NCBI GenBank assembly: GCA_934322085.1
Contig: CAKRGF010000040.1
Span: 1 to 16,614, forward strand
Origin: an uncultured Eubacterium sp.
GTDB taxonomy: Bacteria; Bacillota; Clostridia; Lachnospirales; Lachnospiraceae
DNA: 16,614 nucleotides
Direction: 5' to 3'
The first letter of the stretch is position 1, and each line of letters starts with the position of its first letter. Positions 7,575 to 13,945 of this stretch are shown here, in pieces. Made by a program: the position numbers and the translations under genes. The notes below the pieces were generated by a model that saw only the letters and a program-made list of their open reading frames with translations, was not told the origin of the DNA and searched no databases.

Positions 7575-8285
7575 ATGGTAGCAATATTGACAAGTTCTTT
7601 GGGAGGCTCTCATAAAGTAAACGGCAAGCGTATTCCGACTTGTTTGCAAAATGAAAATGGTTTGTTAGACCAAATTAAAAAATATTGGAAGCCTATGTCC
7701 AAAGTTCTCATTATAAGTGCCGGACCCAATGATTTTATACGAAATGATAATATTTTGTTCTGTCAACGGGAAGCTTTCGTAATGAGTGGATTAGATGCGA
7801 AGTTTTTTGATATATGTGATGCACGTAATGAGGAGATGGCACAAAATATAAGTGAATATGATGTGATAATACTGGCAGGTGGACATGTTCCCACCCAGAA
7901 TAAGTTTTTTAAAAAAATTAGGTTGAAACAGAACTTGGAAAACTTTCAAGGAATGCTGATTGCATGGAGTGCTGGCTCTATGAATTGTGCGGCTGTTGTT
8001 TATGCACAGCCTGAGTTAGAGGGCGAGGCTGTTAGTAAAGAGTATAAAAGATTTATGGAGGGGCTTGGAATTACCAATAAAATGATAATACCTCATTATC
8101 AAGATGTAAAGAATGACATTGTGGATGGGCTCCGGGTGATGGAAGATATTACTTATCCGGATAGTATGGGCAAAGAATTTCTTGCTTTAAATGATGGCAG
8201 TTTTCTTGTGTCAGTGGATGGCGAGGAAAGTGTATATGGCGAAGCCTTCATAATAAAAGATGGAAAGCAATTACGTTTTACTTAA
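7575..8285 (+). CDS. Peptidase S51 family protein (dipeptidase E-like)
   Basis: This 236-residue protein has a class I glutamine amidotransferase-like fold of the S51 family, which includes alpha-aspartyl dipeptidase PepE and cyanophycinase. LAGGHVPTQ (100-108) is the oxyanion region. AWSAGSMN (130-137) is the nucleophile elbow with S132. PHYQD (173-177) supplies the probable catalytic His174, 42 residues later, close to the spacing known in PepE. AAAGGAGG at 7561-7568 supports ATG 7575. The gene follows the M56 gene by 41 bp and could be cotranscribed, though a TATAAT-like box at 7548-7553 without a clear -35 leaves an own promoter possible. The true substrate may be an aspartyl dipeptide, but this is not certain. 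Its last codons lie inside a 37-bp repeat shared with the glycerate kinase gene end. Confidence 0.85.
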   Translation: MVAILTSSLGGSHKVNGKRIPTCLQNENGLLDQIKKYWKPMSKVLIISAGPNDFIRNDNILFCQREAFVMSGLDAKFFDICDARNEEMAQNISEYDVIILAGGHVPTQNKFFKKIRLKQNLENFQGMLIAWSAGSMNCAAVVYAQPELEGEAVSKEYKRFMEGLGITNKMIIPHYQDVKNDIVDGLRVMEDITYPDSMGKEFLALNDGSFLVSVDGEESVYGEAFIIKDGKQLRFT

Positions 8286-8312
8286 AACTCTGAATAAACC
8301 GAAACACTTGCC
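8276..8312 (-). pseudogene. Vestigial 3' end of a second glycerate kinase gene
   Basis: This 37-bp stretch matches 9804-9840 at 32 positions. Read on the minus strand it encodes QVFRFIQSFK and a stop, against QVFRLIQSFK and a stop at the end of the intact glycerate kinase gene, with the same frame and orientation. Weak similarity continues a little further, then ends. It overlaps the stop codon of the S51 gene. This looks like the tail of a duplicated or displaced glycerate kinase gene. Confidence 0.6.
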
Positions 8313-8334
8313 ACGAACGATATCTGTTTAAATA

Positions 8335-8364
8335 TTGCCGTAAGTAAACAAAATGTGATAAAAT
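8335..8364 (+). promoter_or_regulatory. Probable promoter of the MATE gene
   Basis: TTGCCG (8335-8340) and TAAAAT (8359-8364) are separated by 18 bp, about 40 bp ahead of the MATE start. The boxes are moderate, but no other promoter is visible in the gap. Confidence 0.5.
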
Positions 8365-8398
8365 AAAAACAAATTATTTTACAACTTGGGGAGGCCTT

Positions 8399-8410
8399 AT
8401 GCGGCGATGA
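8399..8410 (+). other. Three-codon minimal ORF overlapping the MATE start
   Basis: ATG CGG CGA TGA lies 5 nt after GGGGAGG (8388-8394), which is better placed for this ATG than for the MATE ATG at 8407. The stop overlaps the MATE start as ATGA. Both internal codons are CGN arginine codons, usually rare in AT-rich Firmicutes. It could tune MATE translation by reinitiation, or be accidental. Confidence 0.3.
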
Positions 8411-9792
8411 AAGAGAATACGGAGCAGCTTTCGAGTGAGGAAAAACAATATCGAAAAATGACGGAAGAACCGGTGTGCCGGTTAATTATGAAACTGGGGC
8501 TTCCGACGACAATTAGTATGCTGATTACGAATGTTTACAATATGGTAGATACTTGGTTTGTCAGCCGGCTTGGAACAAGTGCGACCGGAGCAGTTGGTAT
8601 TGTGTTTGGCCTGATGGCAATTATTCAGGCATTCGGTTTTATGTTTGGACAGGGTGCAGGAACAAATATCAGCAGGGCTTTGGGGGCACATAAAAAGGAG
8701 CGGGCACGTGCATTTTCGGCAACAGGATTTTACTTGGCGTTGTTTGCCGGGACAGCCGTTAGTGTGTTTGGTATTCTCAATTTGGATGGTTTGTGCCGGT
8801 TACTGGGAAGTACAGAGACAATTTTACCATATGCAAGAATATATGCTTTTTATGTTTTGCTTTCTGCACCGGCGATGGCGACAGGTTGTGTAATGAACAA
8901 CATTTTGCGCTATGAGGGTTATGCAAGTCTTGCGATGGTTGGTCTGGTATCTGGTGGCGTGTTGAATATGGCAGGAGACGCATTTTTCATGTTTGGGCTT
9001 CACATGGGAGTTCGTGGTGCTGCTTTATCGACTATGATTTCACAGTATATATCTTTTGGTATTTTACTGTATTTTTTGTTGTGCGGTAAGACACAAAGCA
9101 GTTTGTCCATTCGGTATTTTACGAAGAAAGCAAGTGTCTTTGGAAGTATTCTTGCGTCCGGTTTTCCAAGTATGGTGCGTCAGGGACTTGCAAGTATTTC
9201 TACGATGGTATTGAATGCACAAGCGGCTGTTTATGGAGATGCGGCAATTGCTGCGATGAGTGTTGTGTCGCGAATTTTTATGTTTATTTTCAGTGTGGCA
9301 CTGGGAATTGGTCAGGGATTTCAACCGGTTTCGTCGTTCAATTATGGAGCGAGAAAATATACGAGGCTGCGCAAGGCGTTTTGGTTTACCTTGTTTTTTG
9401 GACTAGTTAATATGGCCGCATTTACGGGAGTGGTATTTGTTTTTCGCAGAGAGATTATCATGCAGTTTTTATCCAATCAGGATACATATGATATTGCGTA
9501 TTATGCACTTGTGATTCAATGTGCGTCACAGGTGGCAGTCCCTTTTAGTGTCTGTGCCAATATGTTGTTTCAATCAATTGGTAAAGCAGGAAGAGCAACG
9601 ATTTTAGCGACATTTAGAAGCGGTTCAATTTATATTCCGGTTTTGTTAATTCTTGGTACGCTTTTTGGACTACGGGGAATTCAGTGGGCTCAGCCGGCTA
9701 CGGATATTCTGGCATCTGCTATATCAATGCCAATCGCTGTTGTGTTTTTACATAAACTACCTAAGGATGGCTTGGAAGAAGGGGCGCATTAG
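8407..9792 (+). CDS. MATE-family multidrug efflux transporter
   Basis: This 461-residue protein has about twelve hydrophobic helices and two MatE repeats, the usual length for the NorM/DinF superfamily. Cation-coupled members of this family expel cationic drugs and metabolites across the cytoplasmic membrane. LIMKLGLPTTISMLITNVYNMVDTWFVSRLG at the first helices, with T-S-A-T-GAVGIVFG after it, is the classic opening of the first repeat. GFPSMVRQGLASISTMVLN (about residue 257 on) opens the second. ATG 8407 is preferred: an in-frame TTG at 8386 overlaps the ribosome binding site GGGGAGG at 8388-8394. Substrate cannot be predicted. The gene converges on the glycerate kinase gene with only 13 bp between stops, leaving no room for a separate terminator. 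Confidence 0.93.
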   Translation: MKENTEQLSSEEKQYRKMTEEPVCRLIMKLGLPTTISMLITNVYNMVDTWFVSRLGTSATGAVGIVFGLMAIIQAFGFMFGQGAGTNISRALGAHKKERARAFSATGFYLALFAGTAVSVFGILNLDGLCRLLGSTETILPYARIYAFYVLLSAPAMATGCVMNNILRYEGYASLAMVGLVSGGVLNMAGDAFFMFGLHMGVRGAALSTMISQYISFGILLYFLLCGKTQSSLSIRYFTKKASVFGSILASGFPSMVRQGLASISTMVLNAQAAVYGDAAIAAMSVVSRIFMFIFSVALGIGQGFQPVSSFNYGARKYTRLRKAFWFTLFFGLVNMAAFTGVVFVFRREIIMQFLSNQDTYDIAYYALVIQCASQVAVPFSVCANMLFQSIGKAGRATILATFRSGSIYIPVLLILGTLFGLRGIQWAQPATDILASAISMPIAVVFLHKLPKDGLEEGAH

Positions 9793-9803
9793 GAAGGGCG
9801 TAA

Positions 9804-9840
9804 TTTTACTTAAAACTTTGAATCAGCCGAAACACCTGCT
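9804..9840. repeat. Partner copy of the 37-bp repeat at 8276-8312
   Basis: This is the 3' end of the intact glycerate kinase gene (minus strand) plus a few bases past its stop. It matches 8276-8312 at 32 of 37 positions in direct orientation. The two copies flank the whole MATE gene. Confidence 0.7.
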
Positions 9841-10945
9841 CAACGGCTGCGCTTAAATTTTCTTTTGCATGGTTAAAGTCCATCGCTTCTTTCAGCGTTG
9901 TTACCGTGCGTAATATAGGGAAAAATGCGTCGATGCCATGTTGGTTACACAATGTGGCATCTTCTGCGACGCATCCGCCAAAAGCAAGAACTTTTTTCTT
10001 GTGTTTTTTTGCAATTTCTGCCACGCCAATTGGTGCTTTCCCCATTACTGTCTGTCCATCTAATCGTCCTTCGCCGGTTATTACAAAATCTGCATTTTTT
10101 ATAAATGATTCTAACTTGGTTTCTTCAAGAATAATTTTAACGCCCGATTCTAAAACGGCATTTGTATAAGATAAAAATGCAAATCCAAGTCCTCCGGCTG
10201 CTCCGGTACCTGCTCGATTTGGATTGGCGTCGGAATATTTTTCTTTCGTCTTTTTTGCATAATTCATAAGCCATGTATCCATTTTGGCAATCATCGTTTG
10301 TGTTGCGCCCTTTTGTGGACCAAAAACAGCACTGCATCCATTAGCACCACACAGCGGATTTGTTACATCGCATGCAATTCTAAATTTACATTCTTTCAGT
10401 TCTGGCATAACATGCTCATCGGTTATTGTTTCTATTAAGGCTAGTCCGTTTGCTCCGTATGGAACTTGTTTTCCATCGGCATCTAAAAAGCCGTAGCCGA
10501 GAGCCTCGAGCATGCCGATTCCTCCGTCGTTGGTCGCACTTCCCCCGATACCAACAATAAATTTGCGGCATCCCTTTTTTATCGCATCTCTTATTAGCTC
10601 CCCAACGCCATATGTTGTCGTGTGAAGTGGATTTCTATCGGATTCGTTTACCAACGTGATTCCTGCAGCTGCGGACATTTCAATAATTGCCGTGTTGCTT
10701 TCTGCAATTCTGCCATAAGAAGCTTCTATCATGGAGCCAAGTGGTCCTGTGACGTTGATTTTTTCGATTGTTCCGTTCATTCCAAGGGTAAGGGCTTCTA
10801 CGGTTCCCTCTCCGCCATCTGCCAAAGGGCAGACAGTTACCTCGGCGTTGCAAAATACGCGGTGTATTCCTTCCGAAACGGCATTTCCTGCCTCTAAAGA
10901 ACTTAAACTGCCTTTCATAGAATCCATGGCAACGACAACTTTCAT
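9806..10945 (-). CDS. glxK: Glycerate kinase
   Basis: This 379-residue enzyme of the GarK/GlxK family (glycerate 2-kinase type, EC 2.7.1.31) phosphorylates D-glycerate with ATP, delivering C3 acid to lower glycolysis. The N-terminal VVVAMDSMKGSLSS (3-16), CPLADGGEGTVEAL (39-52), VGIGGSATNDGGIGMLEALG (131-150), the GPQKGAT segment and GTGAAGGLGFAF are the family signature blocks. The start is set at the ATG whose codon occupies 10943-10945, preceded on the minus strand by TTGGAGG; an upstream in-frame ATG near 10993 lies in the promoter. It diverges from glpK, with both promoters in the same 146-bp gap, so the two C3 kinases may be co-regulated. The symbol glxK/garK is used interchangeably for this family and the exact in vivo product (2- or 3-phosphoglycerate) is not decided by sequence. 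Confidence 0.93.
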   Translation of the reverse strand: MKVVVAMDSMKGSLSSLEAGNAVSEGIHRVFCNAEVTVCPLADGGEGTVEALTLGMNGTIEKINVTGPLGSMIEASYGRIAESNTAIIEMSAAAGITLVNESDRNPLHTTTYGVGELIRDAIKKGCRKFIVGIGGSATNDGGIGMLEALGYGFLDADGKQVPYGANGLALIETITDEHVMPELKECKFRIACDVTNPLCGANGCSAVFGPQKGATQTMIAKMDTWLMNYAKKTKEKYSDANPNRAGTGAAGGLGFAFLSYTNAVLESGVKIILEETKLESFIKNADFVITGEGRLDGQTVMGKAPIGVAEIAKKHKKKVLAFGGCVAEDATLCNQHGIDAFFPILRTVTTLKEAMDFNHAKENLSAAVEQVFRLIQSFK

Positions 10946-10981
10946 ACGATGGCCTCCAATGTGTTTTTGTGATGTAAATTT

Positions 10982-11009
10982 ATTATAACACACTAAAAAT
11001 ATGTGTAAA
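10982..11009 (-). promoter_or_regulatory. Glycerate kinase promoter
   Basis: On the minus strand TTTACA (plus 11004-11009) and a consensus TATAAT (plus 10982-10987) are 16 bp apart, about 36 bp ahead of the start codon. Confidence 0.65.
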
Positions 11010-11035
11010 CCATGGAAGTTTTTTCTGCTTTAGAT

Positions 11036-11064
11036 TTGCGCATAGAAAAGGGGAATGGTATAAT
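11036..11064 (+). promoter_or_regulatory. glpK promoter
   Basis: TTGCGC (11036-11041), 17 bp, then TATAAT (11059-11064). GGGGAGG follows at 11079-11085 and ATG at 11092. It lies back to back with the glycerate kinase promoter. No clear CcpA cre site or GlpP-type antiterminator hairpin was seen. Confidence 0.7.
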
Positions 11065-11091
11065 AAATAACAAAAATTGGGGAGGTTATAC

Positions 11092-12585
11092 ATGAAAAAG
11101 TATGTGTTAGCACTGGACCAGGGAACGACAAGTTCACGCTGTATTTTGTTTGACAAGCAGGGAAATATCTGCAGCATGGCACAGAAAGAATTTGAACAGA
11201 TTTATCCTCATGCGGGATGGGTGGAGCATGACCCTATGGAAATCTGGGCTTCGCAGTTATCCGTCGCGACAGAGGCGATGAGTAAAATTGGTGTAACCGG
11301 CGAAAATATAGCAGGGATTGGCATCACGAATCAAAGAGAAACGACGATTGTCTGGGACCGGCATACAGGACAGCCTATTTACAATGCGATTGTGTGGCAG
11401 TGCCGAAGAACAGCAGATGGCATTGAAAAACTGGTGAAAGATGGTCTGGCTGATTATGTACAAAAGACGACGGGACTGATTCCGGATGCTTATTTTTCTG
11501 CATCGAAAATTGCGTGGATATTGGACCATGTTACAGGGGCGCGGGAGAAAGCAGAAGCAGGTGATTTACTTTTTGGAACGGTGGATACCTGGCTGATTTG
11601 GAATTTGACGAAAGGCGCTGTTCATGTAACCGATTACACAAATGCGTCTAGAACGATGATGTTTGATATTCATAATTTGCGTTGGGATGAGAATATTTTA
11701 GAGTATTTTCATATTCCAAAATCTATGCTTCCGGAGGTTCGCCCGTCCAGCAGTGTTTATGGATGTACGGATTTGAGTCTGCTCGGCGGGAAAATTCCGA
11801 TTGCCGGGGCAGCAGGAGACCAGCAGGCGGCGTTGTTTGGACAGTGCTGTTTTATGCCGGGGGAAGTGAAAAATACTTATGGAACCGGCTGCTTTTTGTT
11901 GATGAATACGGGAGAAAAAGCGGTAAATTCCCAAAATGGCCTGCTTACTACGATTGCAGCAAGTTTTGAAAATAAAATTCAATATGCGCTGGAGGGTAGT
12001 ATTTTTGTGGCTGGCGCAGGTGTGCAGTGGCTGCGTGATGAGATGGAGTTAGTGAAAGATGCTGCTCAGACAGAGGCATTTGCCAATGCGGTAGAAGATA
12101 CGAATGGTGTCTATGTGGTTCCTGCGTTTACCGGCCTTGGTGCCCCATATTGGAATCCATACGCAAGAGGAACGGTTGTAGGGTTGACAAGAGGCTGTAA
12201 AAAGGAGCATTTTGTGCGTGCCATCCTAGAAGCGATGGCATATCAGACTTACGATATTTTGAAAATTATGGAGCAGGAATCTGGTGTTAATATTGTCAGT
12301 CTTAAAGTCGATGGCGGGGCATCGAACAATAATTTCTTAATGCAGTTTCAATCTGATGTACTAGGTGTTGATGTGCTTCGCCCGGAGTGTGTAGAGACAA
12401 CCGCACTTGGAGCCGCTTATCTGGCAGGACTTGCCATAGGTTACTGGGACGATTTGGACGATATCCGTAAAAACTGGGCACTTTCTAAAACGTTTGCGGC
12501 AGATATGCCGGAAGAATTGCGAAATGAAAAATTGGCCGGATGGAAGCGTGCCGTACGCTGTGCGCTTGCCTGGGCGGAGGAGTAG
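11092..12585 (+). CDS. glpK: Glycerol kinase
   Basis: This 497-residue protein has the standard length of GlpK (EC 2.7.1.30), a cytoplasmic FGGY-family kinase making sn-glycerol 3-phosphate from glycerol and ATP. ALDQGTTSSRCILFD (7-21) is the N-terminal phosphate-binding block. NQRETTIVWDRHTGQPIYNA and IVWQCRRT (100-107) line the glycerol site. YGTGCFLLMNTG is the second phosphate loop, and VDGGASNNNFLMQFQSD (406-422) is the FGGY signature-2 region. ATG 11092 is supported by GGGGAGG at 11079-11085. Usual operon partners glpF and glpD are absent; a possible stub of glpF follows. The residues forming the gene are all intact, so the enzyme should be active. Confidence 0.97.
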   Translation: MKKYVLALDQGTTSSRCILFDKQGNICSMAQKEFEQIYPHAGWVEHDPMEIWASQLSVATEAMSKIGVTGENIAGIGITNQRETTIVWDRHTGQPIYNAIVWQCRRTADGIEKLVKDGLADYVQKTTGLIPDAYFSASKIAWILDHVTGAREKAEAGDLLFGTVDTWLIWNLTKGAVHVTDYTNASRTMMFDIHNLRWDENILEYFHIPKSMLPEVRPSSSVYGCTDLSLLGGKIPIAGAAGDQQAALFGQCCFMPGEVKNTYGTGCFLLMNTGEKAVNSQNGLLTTIAASFENKIQYALEGSIFVAGAGVQWLRDEMELVKDAAQTEAFANAVEDTNGVYVVPAFTGLGAPYWNPYARGTVVGLTRGCKKEHFVRAILEAMAYQTYDILKIMEQESGVNIVSLKVDGGASNNNFLMQFQSDVLGVDVLRPECVETTALGAAYLAGLAIGYWDDLDDIRKNWALSKTFAADMPEELRNEKLAGWKRAVRCALAWAEE

Positions 12586-12631
12586 AATTGGAAAGGAGAT
12601 TAAATAGAGCAAAGAAACAAGGTGGAGTGTA

Positions 12632-12676
12632 ATGCAAAATCTGTTATTAGAATTTTGGGGCGGGAGATATTTATGA
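12632..12676 (+). pseudogene. Possible remnant of a glpF (aquaglyceroporin) start
   Basis: ATG 12632 follows GGTGGAG (12621-12627) at good spacing and reads MQNLLLEFWGGRYL before TGA. The first ten residues resemble the opening of MIP-family channels (xxLLxEFxGT), and glpF commonly follows glpK. The frame then breaks and the repeat array begins 4 bp after the stop. A deleted glpF is the reading offered; the match is short, so this is uncertain. Confidence 0.35.
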
Positions 12677-12680
12677 TTAG

Positions 12681-12944
12681 TTGACCTGATTTGGGAAAAT
12701 GGTAAATCAAGTCAACCATTTTATGGATAAAAGTTGACTTAAAAGTCGCTTTTTGTCAAATAGGTCATCAAAAATGACCAAGGTGAATGACTGTATTTAA
12801 GATAATCTAAATTTAGGTCAACAAATATATTGTAAAAGTTGACTTAATTAGAAAAAAAGTGGAAATAGGTCAAAGGAAGGCAGGATTTTGGTTGACCGCA
12901 AGAGAAGCTTTTGCGAGTTAGGTCAATAGGGCGGTTATGAATGG
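12681..12944. repeat. Five-unit, 53-bp-period array of alternating TTGACYT / AGGTCAA motifs
   Basis: TTGAC-type sites start at 12681, 12734, 12787 (ATGAC), 12839 and 12892. Inverted GTCAA-type sites start at 12711, 12764 (GTCAT), 12817, 12869 and 12922. Every forward site is followed exactly 30 bp later by an inverted one, and the next forward site comes 22-23 bp after that, giving periods of 53, 53, 52 and 53 bp. Flanking bases are partly conserved (AAAGTTGACTT and AAATAGGTCAA), while the intervening segments are unrelated. A 15-bp block, TAAAAGTTGACTTAA, occurs exactly at 12728-12742 and 12833-12847. Unit 1 can form a 13-bp hairpin with one mismatch (12680-12692 with 12704-12716). No known element was recognised. 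Confidence 0.85.
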
Positions 12945-12975
12945 ATAGGTGTACGGAATATAGTACAACGAGAGG

Positions 12976-12984
12976 TGCTATAAT
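12976..12984 (+). promoter_or_regulatory. Extended -10 promoter for the acidic-tail membrane protein
   Basis: TGC followed by TATAAT (12979-12984) is an extended -10 element, which tolerates the poor -35 region here. It lies about 55 bp ahead of the next gene and about 35 bp after the end of the repeat array. A TTGACA at 12989-12994 has no matching -10. Confidence 0.5.
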
Positions 12985-13040
12985 CTTGTTGACAGTAAGG
13001 AGATAATCTTAAGAACATACAAGAGAAGGGAGAGTTTCAT

Positions 13041-13631
13041 ATGACATTTTTATTATTGATATTTGGTTTTATTTTGATTGAAATGCCGATTGTGGCATTT
13101 CTAAGTGTAGTAAATGATGTTCATCAACCACTTCCAATTTTAATTATGGCACTTATTTGTACGGTAATTGATGTGATTATAATTACAAACAGAATTACAT
13201 TCCATAAAACCAATGGAGGCAATGAGGAACGCATGAGAAAAATTCGGAAGGCTGTAAAAATTATTGCGATAATTATAGCGGTGTGTCTTCTTCCGGGAAC
13301 TTGGTTTGTATCGGAAGAGGGCTATAAGGCGAACCGAAAAAAAGGTTCATCTTATGATTATAATTATTCGGGTTCTCATTCATCATATGATTCGGGAATT
13401 TTTGGCAGTTCAAGAGGCAAGAGTAGTTCATCGGTTCAGCATGACGACGCCGATTCGGATGATACCAGTGCGTCTGATAGTGACAGTACAAGCTACTACC
13501 CAACGCAAAAACCGCAAGTAAATCAAAAGATAACAAATGGTGTTGAGGATTACGATGATCCGGATGATTATGCTTCTGATTATGCAGAAGAATTTGCATA
13601 TGATGAATTTGGGGATGATGAAAGTGATTGA
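13041..13631 (+). CDS. Small membrane protein with acidic Ser/Asp-rich tail
   Basis: I do not recognise a family for this 196-residue protein. Three hydrophobic helices lie near residues 2-22, 29-49 and 71-88, with a basic stretch between the second and third (EERMRKIRKAVK). The remaining ~100 residues are low-complexity: Ser/Tyr-rich at 102-133 (SSYDYNYSGSHSSYD), Asp/Ser-rich at 134-150 (DDADSDDTSASDSDS), and strongly acidic at the end. The tail should be disordered and would be outside the cell if the N-terminus is outside and there are three helices, but the topology is uncertain. The ribosome binding site is a GAAGGGAGAG just upstream of ATG 13041. The end overlaps the following small ORF by 14 nt, suggesting an operon. 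The gene lies directly behind the repeat array. Confidence 0.7.
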   Translation: MTFLLLIFGFILIEMPIVAFLSVVNDVHQPLPILIMALICTVIDVIIITNRITFHKTNGGNEERMRKIRKAVKIIAIIIAVCLLPGTWFVSEEGYKANRKKGSSYDYNYSGSHSSYDSGIFGSSRGKSSSSVQHDDADSDDTSASDSDSTSYYPTQKPQVNQKITNGVEDYDDPDDYASDYAEEFAYDEFGDDESD

Positions 13632-13840
13632 AATTATTGATGTGTTTAATTTTATGCTTATAGTACTTCCGTTGTATCCAAAAACGGCAGAAGGGTATGT
13701 TGATTGTTTCGATGCTGCTTAATATTTTGACTGTAATATTTTTGGCATTAACAAGAGAGACGTATGCAACAACGCTGGTATTTCTGCTGTTTGTTTTGAA
13801 AGGATTTTTGTTAGGCAGGGTAGGGAAATTTGAAAGATAG
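13618..13840 (+). pseudogene. Frameshifted small membrane protein
   Basis: ATG 13618 overlaps the end of the previous gene and reads MKVIEIIDVFNFMLIVLPLYPK, then goes out of frame. In the +1 frame from about 13682 the sequence continues KRQKGMLIVSMLLNILTVIFLALTR and a second hydrophobic helix, ending in LGRVGKFER at TAG 13838-13840. Joined at about 13680-13690 these make one plausible ~74-residue protein with three hydrophobic segments. An indel there would explain both halves. Alternatively the second part (from ATG 13697, 47 residues) is an independent small membrane protein with a weak ribosome binding site. Confidence 0.45.
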
Positions 13841-13903
13841 CGATTCAACGAATGGTTGATGTTTTTCAACAGATAGGTGGTGGTGTACATTGCCGAAAGC
13901 AGA

Positions 13904-13909
13904 TATAAT
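13904..13909 (+). promoter_or_regulatory. -10 box ahead of the XRE gene
   Basis: A consensus TATAAT stands 36 bp ahead of the XRE start. No convincing -35 box lies 16-18 bp upstream (TGGTGT), so the promoter may need an activator or be weak. Confidence 0.4.
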
Positions 13910-13945
13910 GGAATCAATAAAATAAGCGGCAAAAGGAGAATGAAA

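Larger units (their letters stand above)
12586..13040. other. 455-bp intergenic region after glpK
   Basis: No gene of normal size is visible. In order it holds: a stray GAAAGGAG right after glpK with no start codon; a 14-codon ORF with a good ribosome binding site (12632-12676); a five-unit alternating repeat array (12681-12944); and an extended -10 promoter for the next gene near 12976-12984. No conventional terminator for glpK was found, although the first array hairpin could slow transcription. Confidence 0.7.

Noticed and set aside
12681..12926. The TTGAC motifs as a series of -35 promoter boxes
   Set aside because: No plausible -10 boxes lie 16-18 bp downstream of the sites on either strand.
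12681..12944. CRISPR array interpretation
   Set aside because: The 28/25-bp spacing is CRISPR-like, but the repeat interiors differ strongly from copy to copy and no cas genes are in the window.
12681..12944. Integron attC sites, or similarity to plant W-box (TTGACY) and nuclear-receptor (AGGTCA) half-sites
   Set aside because: The attC core GTTRRRY is not matched (GTTGACT has C where R is needed), no integrase is present, and the eukaryotic motif matches are coincidental in a bacterial chromosome.
12989..12994. TTGACA as the -35 of the acidic-tail gene
   Set aside because: No -10 box follows at 16-18 bp; the extended -10 at 12976-12984 is more convincing.
13273..13932. Long minus-strand open frame (about 219 codons) opposite the acidic-tail membrane protein
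   Set aside because: Its His/Asn/Pro-rich composition is the antisense of GAT/TCA-type repeats in the real gene; no ribosome binding site or domain pattern is present.
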